From Panacagrimonas sp. (GTDB taxonomy: Bacteria > Pseudomonadota > Gammaproteobacteria > Nevskiales > Nevskiaceae), in assembly GCF_020697055.1 (NCBI RefSeq), contig NZ_JAJFBP010000036.1:1-44473 (forward strand): a DNA stretch of 44,473 bases. Direction: 5' to 3'. The notes beneath the pieces are model-generated. The model ran no database searches. It was not told the DNA's origin and saw nothing but the letters and a program-made list of their open reading frames with translations. A program made the translations under genes and the position numbers. Positions 11,201-18,644 of the stretch are shown piece by piece. Each line of letters starts with the position of its first letter. The first letter of the stretch is position 1.

Positions 11201-11262
11201 ACGACCGCGACTTCAACGCGCGATCCGCGGCGGCGAGCATCACGGTGGAGAAACCGGAGTGA
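5263..11262 (+). CDS. Large alpha-2-macroglobulin family protein with thioester motif
   Basis: A 1999-residue bacterial alpha-2-macroglobulin. These proteins are thought to trap proteases in the periplasm and protect the envelope. A hydrophobic segment near residues 66-85 (GIAALLLALIGGGFGAW) would anchor the N-terminus in the inner membrane; there is no lipobox, unlike E. coli YfhM. The macroglobulin-like beta domains follow. The A2M domain is around 1290-1360 (FWSGIVEADEQERTLEY), and the thioester motif C-T-E-Q is at residues 1506-1509 (YPYSCTEQLVSQ), inside an alpha-helical toroid region. Near the C-terminus is an acidic linker (about 1889-1914) and a WGCPVCREG segment. It is longer than the roughly 1650 residues of YfhM. 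ATG at 5263 follows a purine-rich GGGAGCGGGG. The usual partner, a PbpC-type penicillin-binding protein, is not adjacent here. Confidence 0.92.
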   Translation: MSGLERLLAAVGRGLRTVWGLVAALFATLFGSIDWYAPDWLRFLGQRMRRAGQALRNGMRAHPARSAGIAALLLALIGGGFGAWRWYQAQPKPELVTFEVGAPARTCYECDPPGSPQPLRVRFSASVAPIEASGKPLDPAKRLVNLSPAHPGRWQWLDDRTLSFDPGEDWPVGQVFDVEFDAKRFVASHQRLDRYEFEFTAPAFEVKVRNTEFHQDPMVATDKKAVLTLGFSHAVDTADLERRISLHLYDKVADGKEEDLGEVAYRISYDDKKLEAYVASEHLKVPAKEGRLEFKIEPGVRSARGGNTSPEILTSQVKVPGINSLAVNELKLDLARDLADDPQQVAVLEFNFPVPEKDTPARLKAWLLPARHPDAETQKRFEESAGRGVPYDWGGGVDNRILEKSQPIKLEVVAGERDNSELQSFRYTADPGRYVYVRLDKGLTAFGGYRLGETQQRVLRVPEYPRELRVVASGSLLAMSGPKLLNVLSRDVPAMKVEVSRLLPKQLQHLVSQTQGEFSTPAFKGYSLDGDNLTERFTKTEILPKVAAGKPGYTTLDLGAYLKDGDDDRRGIFLLKLQGWDDQNKRAITTPQPNEWGDMNDSPVVDSRLVVVTDLGIVVKRNLDGSSDVFVQSIHTGEPVAGVSVEIIGRNGLAVLDRETDGDGHVRFPTLKDFKREQQPVMVLARKGGDTSFLPLDYRLRELDLSRFDVGGVGNSADRTALSAYLFSDRGVYRPGEEIRLGAIVRTQDWSALPKGLPLLLEVTDPRGQLVRKERMPLSAAGFEEIRHATKAASPTGTWTFSLSIVKDKYRNELVGSVTVLVREFEPDRLKMAVTLSQQRALGWVSPDKLAARIDLQNLFGAPAQDRRVTATLRLTPRMPEFAPFRDYAFHDPQAAKEGFSEELPETKTDDKGGASLDLNLDRFARATYRVQVVAQGFEAEGGRGVAGEVTQLVSNMPFLVGVKPDGDLSYVGRNAQRSAHLIAVDPTLTKIAAKDLGLRRLEIKYVSTLVKQRNGTFKYESRRREATLDEQALEIAAAGNTLPLDASTPGSFAYLVVDKSGQQLARLDYTVAGEANLSARMEKNAELQLALSKKDYAPGEEIEIQVNAPYTGAGLITIERDRVYAWKWFSAATTASTQRITLPEGIEGNAYVSVAFVRDPGSPEIYASPLSHGVAPFSINLDARRSKVEITMPAKVKPGETASFRYKVDRPSKLLLFAVDEGILQVARYVTPDPLGFLFQKRSLDVGTLQILDLILPEFRAALMQAAPGGDADGLLAQHLNPFKRKNDAPVAFWSGIVEADEQERTLEYVVPDHFNGKLRVIAVAVADGAIGLYEGATLVRGDFILSPNAPTFVAPGDTFEVSLGVSNQAEGSGPDAKLSLKLVAGKGLELAGPGETSLALAEGRESSVRFKLKATEDLGDGRLSFTSTLGDKSAKRSVSLSVRPATPFRTQIDAAVVKPGSKLDVPASRQLFPQFREQEAGISMLPMALANGFVSYLGNYPYSCTEQLVSQAMPALVLGKRPEFGRVESYAKADFNGLVAELRARQNPDGAFRYWPGSFETHEFVSVYVQHVLIEARERGRTVPKDLLDQGNEYLRALSSRDGDTLEQERNGAYAMYLLTRQGQTQGAEASRLRGRLESRYAKQWHGDIAAGYLAAAMKLMKQDREADALFARIELVGKRPVDRWHDDMTADAELLYLTARHFPQRLTKLPDGFVDALVARIAQRRYHSLSAATTLLALDAYADIAGPQGEGKLALAQVLADGTAKDLPLPVGLFPKVDFDAKTAKLRFGNEAPLPAYASVSQVGFDRVPPKDVLREGFEILREYVDADGKAVTRVEQGEEVTVRLKFRAIDKRSSWNVALVDLFPGGFELVVPPTQAQTQMGQASTGSEEEAASSSGEGGEEEYEGEPGDGNIDTPTWGCPVCREGTQSTMLYADFREDRNVFYVGVTPELSQIVYRIKATNTGTFTVPPAYGEGMYDRDFNARSAAASITVEKPE

Positions 11263-11270
11263 GACACGCG

Positions 11271-12074
11271 ATGAAACTGTTCGGCGTCACCGCCTCGCCT
11301 TTCGTGGGCCGCGTGCAGCTCGTGGCGGAATTGAAGGGCATCGACCTTCCGCTGGAGATGCCGCCGATCGAAAGTGCGTTCGCAAATCTGGAACAGCGCT
11401 TGGCGGCACTGGAGCAGGATCCCGCCGCCGCGCTTCCGCCGATCCAGTTCATGGGCGATACACCCTACATCCGGCAGATCAATCCGCAGGGGCGGATTCC
11501 GACGCTCGAGTGCGACGGCCGCTACCTGGGCGAGTCCGCCGCCATCGCGCAGTTCCTCGACGAGCGGGTTCCGGATCCGCCGCTGATGCCGGACGACGCA
11601 TGGTCACGCGCCAAGGTGCGCCAGCTCTGCCTGGTCTGCGACCTGTCGCTCACGCCGCAGGTCTTTCCGCTCGCGCAGCAGATCGATCCCGCCACGCGCG
11701 ACGAGGGGAAGCTGCGCGAGCTTACCGTCGAGATCGAGCGCAGCCTGTTCGAGCTCGAACATGTCCTGGGCCCCGGACCGTGGGCCTGGTCCGACCGCGC
11801 GACGCTGGCCGACGTCCTGATGGGCTTTACGGTGCAGTTCTACCAATGCGTGCTGACGACCACGCCCGAGCACCTGGGAATGACCGCGTTCGATCCGGCG
11901 CGTCCGTTCCCTTCGCATCCGCGGCTCGCTGCCTGGTGGGCGCACCTGTCGCAGGACCCCGTGTTCGGCACGGCCATGGACCGCTATCGAGGCCAGTACC
12001 GCGAGTGGTTCGGTTCGCTGTCGACGCCGCGTGCGTTCGGCAACTGGTTGAAAGCGCGCGCGCCGCGGCCGTGA
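11271..12074 (+). CDS. Glutathione S-transferase family protein
   Basis: A 267-residue soluble protein. The N-terminal thioredoxin-like half starts MKLFGVTASPFVGRVQL and carries the glutathione-contact segment GRIPTLECDGRYLGESAAI, where the cis-proline and the ES pair are typical. The C-terminal helical half includes the N-capping region with a conserved Asp (SDRATLADVLMGF). Between strand beta-1 and the cis-Pro there is a longer insertion than in ordinary GSTs (about residues 30-60). It starts 8 bp after the macroglobulin gene, so the two are probably co-transcribed, although no functional link is obvious. The start at 11271 is chosen because the GST fold begins there; upstream codons in this frame lie inside the preceding gene. 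Confidence 0.88.
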   Translation: MKLFGVTASPFVGRVQLVAELKGIDLPLEMPPIESAFANLEQRLAALEQDPAAALPPIQFMGDTPYIRQINPQGRIPTLECDGRYLGESAAIAQFLDERVPDPPLMPDDAWSRAKVRQLCLVCDLSLTPQVFPLAQQIDPATRDEGKLRELTVEIERSLFELEHVLGPGPWAWSDRATLADVLMGFTVQFYQCVLTTTPEHLGMTAFDPARPFPSHPRLAAWWAHLSQDPVFGTAMDRYRGQYREWFGSLSTPRAFGNWLKARAPRP

Positions 12075-12137
12075 TTCCTGCGCAACCGTCCCGATCGAAT
12101 TGCGCACCCGGACGTCGTCCGATGCGCCGAATCTACC

Positions 12138-13475
12138 TCAGCTCCGCCCCTGGATCTGCTCCAGGCTCGCGCGGTAGTGAAGGCGACCGCGCGCAAGCAG
12201 CGTGAAGCCGATGATCTGCGCGGTGGCCATGACGATCGCCAGCGACTGGTGAACGGCGGCGTCGTCGCCGAACACCCGGTCGGTGAACAGCGCCACCGCC
12301 GTCGGGCCGATGCCCAATCCCACGAGATTGACGATGAACAGGTAGAGCGCCGACGTCTGGCCGCGCATGCGGTTGGGCACGAGGTCCTGGATCGCGCTCG
12401 CCGATACGCCGAACGGCATGCCGATGAAGATCGTCATCGGAACACTGAGCAGAGCCAGCGCCGTGCCGTTGGGCATGAACGGCACAAGCATCGCGATGGG
12501 CACGCTGCAGGCGGCGGCGATGGCACCGACGCGCAAGGTCGCATCGCTCATTCCCCGCGCTTTCCAGCGATCGGCCAGCCAGCCGCCGAGGACGATGCCG
12601 AACCCGCCGAAGATCGCGATGACGCCGCCGTAGATCAGGCCCACCTCGCGGATCTCCCAGCCGTGCACACGCACCCACACGCTCGGCAGCCAGGCGTTTG
12701 CCGAATACGAGGCGAGCGACAGGCAGGCGAAGCCGAAGTTGTGCATCAGTACCGTGCGGCGATGGCGCGCCAACGTGGCGACGACCTCGCGTAGCGGGAT
12801 CGAGTGCGCCATCGCGCCGGCGGCCCCGTGGCGCAGCGGTTCGCGGATCAGCAGCAGAAGCCACGCGAATACCAGACCCGCGCCGCCCAGCAGATAGAAC
12901 ACGAGCTGCCAGGGCCGCGTGGCGCCCACGATCGGAAACACCAGCTCCCCTTGCGTCGAGGCGTAGCCGACGATCAGTCCGCCGACGATGTACGCCAGTC
13001 CCGAGCCGACGAAGATGCCCATGCCGTACACGCTGATGGCGGTGGCCCGCCGCTCGGGTGGAAAGCTGTCGGCGATCAGCGAGTAGGCCGCAGGCGACAG
13101 CGCGGCTTCGCCGATGCCGACCCCGACGCGCCCGAGGAACATCTGCCAGTAGTGGTGTGCCAGCCCGCAGGCCGCCGTGGCTGCGCTCCAGAACGCGACC
13201 CCGAGCGTCACGATCCAGCGACGGCTCGCGACATCGGCCAGGCGCCCGAGTGGAATACCGCAGAACGTGTAGAACACCGCGAACGAGAAGCCCATCAGCA
13301 GGCTCATCTGCGTGTCGGAGATGTCGAGGTCGCGGCGGATCGGCGCGACCAGCAGGCTCAGGATCTGGCGGTCGATGAACGACAGCACGTAGGCCAGGGT
13401 CAGCAGGGTCACCGTGAACCACGCCAGTCCCGGACGCGGATACCCGCCGGGTGCTGCGGCATTGCCGGATGTCAC
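12138..13475 (-). CDS. MFS transporter (spinster-like)
   Basis: A 445-residue inner-membrane transporter with about twelve hydrophobic segments. The first helix carries FIDRQILSLLVAPIRRDL, typical of the spinster-like/hexuronate branch. The loop after helix 2 contains the MFS signature GRLADVASRRWIV. A second G-x-L-A-D-R-like motif (GGWLADRWKARG) marks the start of the C-terminal half. The substrate cannot be told; relatives are annotated as carriers of organic anions or sphingolipid-like compounds. The start is a GTG at 13475, with AGGAG well placed 7-8 bases upstream. It converges with the glutathione transferase gene; no terminator hairpin is visible in the 63-bp gap. Confidence 0.92.
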   Translation of the reverse strand: MTSGNAAAPGGYPRPGLAWFTVTLLTLAYVLSFIDRQILSLLVAPIRRDLDISDTQMSLLMGFSFAVFYTFCGIPLGRLADVASRRWIVTLGVAFWSAATAACGLAHHYWQMFLGRVGVGIGEAALSPAAYSLIADSFPPERRATAISVYGMGIFVGSGLAYIVGGLIVGYASTQGELVFPIVGATRPWQLVFYLLGGAGLVFAWLLLLIREPLRHGAAGAMAHSIPLREVVATLARHRRTVLMHNFGFACLSLASYSANAWLPSVWVRVHGWEIREVGLIYGGVIAIFGGFGIVLGGWLADRWKARGMSDATLRVGAIAAACSVPIAMLVPFMPNGTALALLSVPMTIFIGMPFGVSASAIQDLVPNRMRGQTSALYLFIVNLVGLGIGPTAVALFTDRVFGDDAAVHQSLAIVMATAQIIGFTLLARGRLHYRASLEQIQGRS

Positions 13476-13574
13476 GCTCGATTCTCCTCGTCACCGATGC
13501 GGGCGCTGCCAGCCGCGCGCTTCTTGTCGTTACCGGCGAGGTTCGGGGTCGCAGGCGGGCGCGTCAATCACCGA

Positions 13575-14024
13575 TCAGGGGGAATCGAAGCGACGGCGCA
13601 GGGCTTCGAGTCGTGTGCGATTCCCGCCGTTGACCAGGCTGCGCCCGCGGGTCGAGGCCCGCACATCGATGCGCGGTTCCCGTGGCGAAAACAGGAATTC
13701 GAGATCGTCGAGCGGTCCGATCACGACCGGCTCGACCTCGGCGTGGACGTAGTTGGGCACGCTCACCACGATGCGCACGCGCACATCCTGCTGCAGCAGA
13801 TCCAGCAGCCGACGCCGTGCTTCCTGCGCCGATCCGACGTAGAAAAACGCCGGGATCGCATGGGCCGGATCCGAATCGCCGGAACGCACGCAGTCCGATG
13901 CGTTCGCGCAACTCGACAGGCTGCCGTCGTCCTGGCGCATCGGTGGTGATCCTCCGCAGGCCGCCAGCACACCCGCGAGGGCGAGCCCGGCGACAAACCA
14001 TCGGGAGCAGCGAACACCGACCAT
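13575..14024 (-). CDS. DUF1499 family lipoprotein
   Basis: A 149-residue protein with a lipoprotein signal (hydrophobic core WFVAGLALAGVLAAC, lipobox LAAC, acylated Cys near residue 23). The mature part has the DUF1499 pattern: a Ser-rich stretch, PNYVHAEVE, a DDLEFLFS strand, then VRASTRGRS and NGGNRTRLEALRRRF at the C-terminus. The function of DUF1499 is not known. The same frame is open upstream to 14336, but the ATG at 14024 places the signal peptide correctly, so the longer version is rejected. No clear ribosome site is seen. It is 99 bp upstream of the MFS gene on the same strand and may be co-transcribed with it. Confidence 0.82.
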   Translation of the reverse strand: MVGVRCSRWFVAGLALAGVLAACGGSPPMRQDDGSLSSCANASDCVRSGDSDPAHAIPAFFYVGSAQEARRRLLDLLQQDVRVRIVVSVPNYVHAEVEPVVIGPLDDLEFLFSPREPRIDVRASTRGRSLVNGGNRTRLEALRRRFDSP

Positions 14025-14203
14025 TGCGGGCGCAAGCTTACGGCGCGCCTGCCGCGCAACAAAACAAAAATGTTCTTTTCCCAATCTCGGGGGGATCCAG
14101 ATCAAGCCACATAACGCACCGAATACATCGAAATGTCGACGCGGGTGCGGCGGGTCAGGAGAAGAGACGCTCGCTGCTCGCCTTTTCGGTGTGTTCAGTG
14201 CTC

Positions 14204-14270
14204 GAAGCCCGGGCGCAGCCCGGGATTCCTGATCCCACACTGAGCGCAACCCCGGGCTGCGCCCCGCTAC
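14204..14270. repeat. REP/BIME-like inverted repeat pair (copy 1)
   Basis: GAAGCCCGGGCGCAGCCCGG starts at 14204 and an inverted relative ending in CGCCCCGCTAC ends at 14270. The same family recurs at 25341, 30158 and 40789. Each unit is itself an imperfect palindrome. Confidence 0.75.
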
Positions 14271-14320
14271 GAAGCCGCGGCATGCCGCGCCGGTGCCCCG
14301 GAGATCGGCGAAGAGCCCAC

Positions 14321-14348
14321 AAAAAAGCGCCGGCATCTCTGCCGGCGC
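14321..14348 (-). terminator. Rho-independent terminator of the DUF1329 gene
   Basis: Read on the minus strand, GCGCCGGCA, a GAGA loop and TGCCGGCGC form a perfect 9-bp stem followed by six T. It lies 29 bp after the DUF1329 stop codon. This is the cleanest intrinsic terminator in the window. Confidence 0.92.
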
Positions 14349-14376
14349 CTCTTCGAATCTTCGACCGCGGTGGGGC

Positions 14377-15783
14377 CTACTTCGTGCGCGCCTTCTTCTT
14401 CAGCGCGGAAGGATCGAAATCCTTGTCGTCGAAGCTCACGCTGAAGTCCGTGATCTTGTCTTCGTTGGCCAGGGCCGTGACGAAGTAACGGGTGCTCTGC
14501 AGGTCATAGATGATTTCCGGCGAGCCCGTGACGGTCGGGATGAACGGCGCGGTGATCAGGTGCGCTTCCTGCACCTTCCACAGCTGGCCACGGCCGTCGT
14601 AGCAGTCCACACCCGCGATCGACCAGCTGTCCTCGTCGACGTAGAACACGCGCTTGGCGAAGTTGTGGCGAACGCCCGACTTCACGTTGGCTTCCACCAC
14701 CCACACGCGGTGCAGCTCGTAGCGCGCCTCGTCCTGGTTGACGTGGAAGGGCTTTAGCAGGTCCTTGTACTTCACCAGCGGCGAGTTGATCTGATAGGAG
14801 TTGTACGGGATGTACATCTCCTTTCGACCGATCAGCTTCCAGTCGTAGCGATCGAGCGAGCCGTTGAACACGTCGATCTGGTCGAAGTACTGCTCGTTGT
14901 CCGTGCCCACGGCCGGATTGTCGTAGCCGACGTCCGGCGCGCGGTTCACGCGGCCCAGCCCCGGCGAGAAGATCCAGGCGGCGCGGCCCGAACCGGCGTC
15001 GGGTCCGATCAGTTCATGCGCGAGCGTGAGCTGGCCGGCGACGCGCGGCGGCGAGATCGTCTCCGACAGGTACATCAGCAGGTACTTGTTGTCGGCGGCG
15101 GGCGGATTCTTGAAGTTCGCGTACTTGAACTTCACGTTCTCCGTCAGCTTGGTGATCTGGTAACTGCCGTCGGGCTTGACGATGGCCTGGTTGTTGAATC
15201 GCGTGACCGCGTTGCCGCGGTACTTCATGCGGTGATTCCAGATCACCTCGGCGCCGCTCTTGGGAATCGGGAACGGGAAGCCGATCGAGGCGCCCGTCAC
15301 CAGGTCGGTGCCGGTGAGCTTGGCGCTCGACGCGTTCTTGATCGTCGCGTCCTCGATCTCCTTGGGGAAGAAGCCGGTACGAACGCCCTTGTACAGCAGC
15401 ATCTTGTAGGTCGGGTACTTGGCGAACAGCGCCTTGTGACCGTCGGTGAGCTTGTCCTGGTACTTGGCCAGGTTGGCCTTGGTGACGGTGTCGAAGGGCT
15501 TGAGCAGATCCGCCTTGATCGCCTTCTTGAATTCGGCTTCGAGTTTCTTGACGTCCTTGGTGCGCAGGTTCTCGAGATACTGCGGCGTCCAGGTCTTCAT
15601 GTCCGCCGGGAAGTTCTTCTCGCCGGTGTACTCGGGCACCGAACCGTCGGCGTTGGCGGCCTTGATGGCACCGATCGCGGTCAGCTTGCCGCCCAGATCG
15701 CTCGGCGCGTCAGCCCAGCCCAGGACCGGAACGGCCGCAACCATCGCGGCCAGCGCCCAGCGGCGCGGGTGGAATGCACTCAT
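14377..15783 (-). CDS. DUF1329 domain-containing periplasmic/outer-membrane protein
   Basis: A 468-residue exported protein. The N-terminus (HPRRWALAAMVAAVPVLGWADA) is a Sec signal peptide with cleavage near residue 25. The mature protein shows the DUF1329 pattern: AEYTGEK-like start (VPEYTGEKNFP), W-N-H-R-M-K-Y-R-G segment, PDVGYDNP, and RVWVVEANVKSG followed by ARRVFY-like KRVFYVDEDSW. The fold resembles LolA/LolB-type lipid-binding proteins. DUF1329 proteins are commonly encoded with DUF1302 proteins, and one lies at 19909. The ATG at 15783 has GGAG six bases upstream and gives the signal peptide; the frame extends further upstream but that part is unsupported. A clear terminator follows. 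Confidence 0.92.
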   Translation of the reverse strand: MSAFHPRRWALAAMVAAVPVLGWADAPSDLGGKLTAIGAIKAANADGSVPEYTGEKNFPADMKTWTPQYLENLRTKDVKKLEAEFKKAIKADLLKPFDTVTKANLAKYQDKLTDGHKALFAKYPTYKMLLYKGVRTGFFPKEIEDATIKNASSAKLTGTDLVTGASIGFPFPIPKSGAEVIWNHRMKYRGNAVTRFNNQAIVKPDGSYQITKLTENVKFKYANFKNPPAADNKYLLMYLSETISPPRVAGQLTLAHELIGPDAGSGRAAWIFSPGLGRVNRAPDVGYDNPAVGTDNEQYFDQIDVFNGSLDRYDWKLIGRKEMYIPYNSYQINSPLVKYKDLLKPFHVNQDEARYELHRVWVVEANVKSGVRHNFAKRVFYVDEDSWSIAGVDCYDGRGQLWKVQEAHLITAPFIPTVTGSPEIIYDLQSTRYFVTALANEDKITDFSVSFDDKDFDPSALKKKARTK

Positions 15784-15935
15784 GCTTTTTCTCCTCGATG
15801 CCAGTGAGCGTTGTGGACTGCCGCGCGCGCCGCTCTGGAGCCTCACGCCCGGCGGATCATAGGACCGCCCAAATGAACCCGCCATGATTGCTCGCGTCAC
15901 TGCAGCATGGCGGTCAGGCCAACCCGTCGACCGGC

Positions 15936-16964
15936 TCAGTCGGTCGGCTCGACCGCCCGCGCCGGTCGATTCTTGCGCGATTCGCGATATTGGACCGGCG
16001 TCATTCCCGACCAGCGCTTGAACGCGCGGTAGAAGGTGCTCGGTTCGGAAAACCCGGTGAGATAGACAATATCTTCGACAGGCTCGCTGGTGCGGGCCAG
16101 CAGCTTGCGCGCGAGCGCGAAGCGGAAATCGGCGAGCACCTGCGAAAAGCTGGTGCCGGCGCGGGCAAGTTCGAAGCGCAGGCGTCGCGGCGCGATGCCC
16201 AGCTCCTTGGCCACTTCCTCGAGGTCGCAGCGATCGAGCTCCAGGCGCTGCGCGAACACCGCGCGGATGCGCTCGATCAGGTCCTGGCGCTTGAGCGTGG
16301 TCAGGCGCTTCTCGGCGTGCTCCTCGTGCAGCTGCAGCAGCTCGGGGCTGGAACGCGGCGAACGGTAGTCGAGCAGCTTGGCGTCGAACCAGATCTCGCT
16401 CTCCGTGCCTTCGAATTCCACCGGGCAGCCGAAGATCGCGTCGTACTCGGCCTGCGGAGAACGCCGGCTCGTACGCAGGCGCACCCGCCGCGGCGCGTAC
16501 TTGCCTTCGGTGACGGTCTGACCGAAGCGGATCACCTGGTGGGCGACCAGGATCTCGGTGTGACGCAGCTGCGGTGCATCGATGGTGCTGCCCTTGACCA
16601 CCACCCGCGAGCCGTTGTCGTCCTGCTCGAGGCGCATGTTCAGCGCGTCGCTGACCAGTCGCAGGTACTTCACGGCGCGCTGCATGCCCTCGCCGAACGT
16701 CCCGCTGGACAGCATCAGGTACTCGATGACCTCACCGCGGAAGACCGGGGCATGCGGGCACAGGTGCAGTCCCACGTCGACGTCCTGCGTCACCGCCTCG
16801 ACCGTCTCCCAGAAGAAGGCCTGGAGCTCGTGCGGCGTTCGCATCTGTCGCAGCGGCAGGGTCTCGGCGTTGTAGCCGAGCCGGCGGTAGATCGCCTCGA
16901 CGTCGTAGCCGCCCTTCACCAGGGCTTGGTGAACGATCTCCAGCAACTGTCCCGAATCGCGCAT
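15936..16964 (-). CDS. AraC-family transcriptional regulator (arabinose-binding-domain type)
   Basis: A 342-residue regulator. The N-terminal half (about 1-210) matches the Arabinose_bd type seen in OruR/ArgR-like AraC proteins. The C-terminal HTH_18 half has the first helix-turn-helix LEEVAKELGIAPRRLRFEL and the second VEDIVYLTGFSEPSTFYRAF, ending in the canonical KRWSGMTPVQYRE. It lies just upstream of the DUF1329 gene on the same strand and is divergent from the gene run starting at 17151. It is therefore the obvious candidate regulator of both. The ATG at 16964 was chosen because homologous sequence starts there; the frame is open as far as 17738 on this strand, but that stretch is antisense to real genes. 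Confidence 0.9.
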   Translation of the reverse strand: MRDSGQLLEIVHQALVKGGYDVEAIYRRLGYNAETLPLRQMRTPHELQAFFWETVEAVTQDVDVGLHLCPHAPVFRGEVIEYLMLSSGTFGEGMQRAVKYLRLVSDALNMRLEQDDNGSRVVVKGSTIDAPQLRHTEILVAHQVIRFGQTVTEGKYAPRRVRLRTSRRSPQAEYDAIFGCPVEFEGTESEIWFDAKLLDYRSPRSSPELLQLHEEHAEKRLTTLKRQDLIERIRAVFAQRLELDRCDLEEVAKELGIAPRRLRFELARAGTSFSQVLADFRFALARKLLARTSEPVEDIVYLTGFSEPSTFYRAFKRWSGMTPVQYRESRKNRPARAVEPTD

Positions 16965-17150
16965 TGGCTTCTTTTGCTTATGGTCGGGTGACGTTACGCC
17001 TTGAGCGGGGGTGAAATCGATGCGGCCGGCCCGCCCGGCGTGCCGGGCTAGTGTGCCCGACGCGGGCGCAAGCGTGTCACAGGGCCGGCCGAGGCGCCAT
17101 CGAACGAATGTCTCATTGACCGGTGTAAATCGGGCGGACGAGGGAGTAAG

Positions 17151-17666
17151 GTGCCCACCCCGCGCGAACGAGACCCCAAGAGGACCGTGGCGGAACAGGG
17201 ACGCAACGAGATGGGGGCGCAATCCAGGCCGGGCGCGCCCGCCGGAGGAGATGCAGCAGCCAGGGCCGCGGGCGGCGAGATCGCCCTGCGCGACCTGCTG
17301 CGCAACCTCTTCGATTTCGAGATGCGCGAGATCGTCACCACGCGCATGTTGCCCCTGATCTACCGCTTCGCCGTGATGGCGATGGCCGCGCTGGTGGTGC
17401 TGGGCGTGGTCACGGCCTTCATCCAGTCGCTGTGGATGGGCCTGACGTGGCTGCTGTTCGGACCGATCGTGTTCCTGATCCTGGTCGTGGTGGTACGCGT
17501 GTTCCTGGAATTCGTCATGGCCGTGTTCCGGATGCTGGTCTACATTGAGATCCTCGATCGCCGAACCTCGACGATCGAAGGACATACCGAAGAAGTGGTG
17601 CAGGATCTGCCCAGGATCCAGTTTTGGAAGTTCAGTCTGGGCAAGCGCCGAACGGACCCCCGGTAG
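17151..17666 (+). CDS. DUF4282-like inner-membrane protein
   Basis: A 171-residue protein. A polar, probably disordered N-terminus (1-45) precedes LRDLLRNLFDFEMREIVTTRMLPLIYR, which is the typical entry of DUF4282 proteins, and two hydrophobic segments (about 68-91 and 97-116). The tail is amphipathic and cytoplasmic. The start is a GTG at 17151 preceded by AGGGAG, only four bases away; an internal ATG at residue 21 is an alternative. It is the first gene of the eight-gene run to 25328 and lies 186 bp from the divergent AraC gene. Function unknown; DUF4282 members are small double-spanning membrane proteins. Confidence 0.72.
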   Translation: MPTPRERDPKRTVAEQGRNEMGAQSRPGAPAGGDAAARAAGGEIALRDLLRNLFDFEMREIVTTRMLPLIYRFAVMAMAALVVLGVVTAFIQSLWMGLTWLLFGPIVFLILVVVVRVFLEFVMAVFRMLVYIEILDRRTSTIEGHTEEVVQDLPRIQFWKFSLGKRRTDPR

Positions 17667-17736
17667 ATCCGCGGCAAGAAGACGGTCGAGACCAAGAGCG
17701 CTGGGCCCTGCCCCGCCCGGAGAGAGAGTAAGGCGC

Positions 17737-18558
17737 ATGTCGAAGCAACCGATCGACGACGACGGAGAGTCGCCCGCGACCCCGCAGGAGCCGACCTCGC
17801 TGTTCGGCTACGTCACCTCCGGTGCCTGGAAGCTCGCCACCGGCGCACCGCGTTTCGCCATCGACCTCGCCCACAAGGGTATTTCCGAAGCCGAGAAGCG
17901 GGCGCTGAACAGCCTGCGCCGGCGCATGGACGCCGTCGCCGACGACCCCTCGGAGCACGACGACGACGACGCTCCCCACGCGCGGCCGATGTCGCACGGC
18001 GCACGCGGCGAACCGGCCGCCGCGTCGGGATCCGGGGCCGGTGGACCGCCAGCGCCGCGCGTCAGCGCCAGCGCGCTGCTCGCGCGCCTGCTCGAGGATT
18101 CGGCCGAACAGACCGTGGAGTCGGCGCAGGAGCGGCTCAACCTGCGGCTCATCCGCCAGCTGGTGCCGGACGAGGCACGGATCCTGGCCGCGCTGGCCGA
18201 CGGACACAGCGCCGCGCTGGTGCATCTGGGTGCGGGGCCGCGCGTCGGGCCCGCGTCCCAGCGCTGGCTGGAGAACCTCAGCCCGGTCGGCCGCGAGTGC
18301 GGCGCGCGCCTGCTCGATCAGACGCCGAACTACATCCGCCATCTGCGCGACCTGGGCCTGCTCGAATCGGGCGAAGAGGACAAATCGCTGCACCTGAAAT
18401 ACCAGCTGATCGAAGCCGACACGCAGGTGCGCAAGGCCTGCGCGGAAATCGAGAAGAGCGGCATGCGGCCCAAGTTCTTCCGCCGGACGATCCGCATCTC
18501 GGAGGCGGGTCTGGCGTTGTGGAAGGCCTGCGAGGGCACGGGTAACCAGAGCTGGTGA
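17737..18558 (+). CDS. DUF4393 (Abi_alpha)-like protein
   Basis: A 273-residue soluble-looking protein. The N-terminal third is polar and acidic (stretches of Asp and Ala). The C-terminal part (about 130-270) resembles the DUF4393/Abi_alpha family: LVPDEARILAALADG, then NLSPVGRECG, YIRHLRDLGLLESGEEDKS and a final TIRISEAGLALWKACE. It reads like a winged-helix-type fold. Some DUF4393 relatives were linked to abortive phage infection, but the setting here, between membrane-protein genes, suggests an envelope or regulatory role instead. AGAGAG lies about ten bases before the ATG. The gap to the preceding gene is 70 bp. Confidence 0.65.
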   Translation: MSKQPIDDDGESPATPQEPTSLFGYVTSGAWKLATGAPRFAIDLAHKGISEAEKRALNSLRRRMDAVADDPSEHDDDDAPHARPMSHGARGEPAAASGSGAGGPPAPRVSASALLARLLEDSAEQTVESAQERLNLRLIRQLVPDEARILAALADGHSAALVHLGAGPRVGPASQRWLENLSPVGRECGARLLDQTPNYIRHLRDLGLLESGEEDKSLHLKYQLIEADTQVRKACAEIEKSGMRPKFFRRTIRISEAGLALWKACEGTGNQSW

Positions 18559-18644
18559 GGTAGAGCCTGGGGGCGCGCATTTGGGGAAACGAACGCGCGC
18601 GAAGAAGTCGTTCGAATCAGAAGTAGCGGGAGGAGAAAAGGGAA

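Larger units (their letters stand above)
14025..14376. other. 352-bp intergenic region without a gene
   Basis: The region lies between the DUF1499 lipoprotein and the DUF1329 gene (both minus). It holds an AT-richer promoter-like stretch near 14060-14120, a REP-like inverted pair (14204-14270) and the terminator of the DUF1329 gene (14321-14348). No convincing coding region was found. Confidence 0.7.

Noticed and set aside
15856..15861. TATGAT on the minus strand as -10 box of the DUF1329 gene
   Set aside because: The -10 looks good, but no acceptable -35 box is found at the right spacing, so it is not listed as a promoter.
17116..17129. Anr/FNR-like box TTGAC-N4-GTAAA before the DUF4282-like gene
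   Set aside because: One half-site is imperfect, and activation spacing would place the transcript start inside the coding region.
17737..18558. Reading the DUF4393/Abi_alpha-like gene as a phage-defence gene
   Set aside because: The neighbours are envelope genes, with no toxin, nuclease or mobile-element signals, so the family name alone does not justify a defence call.
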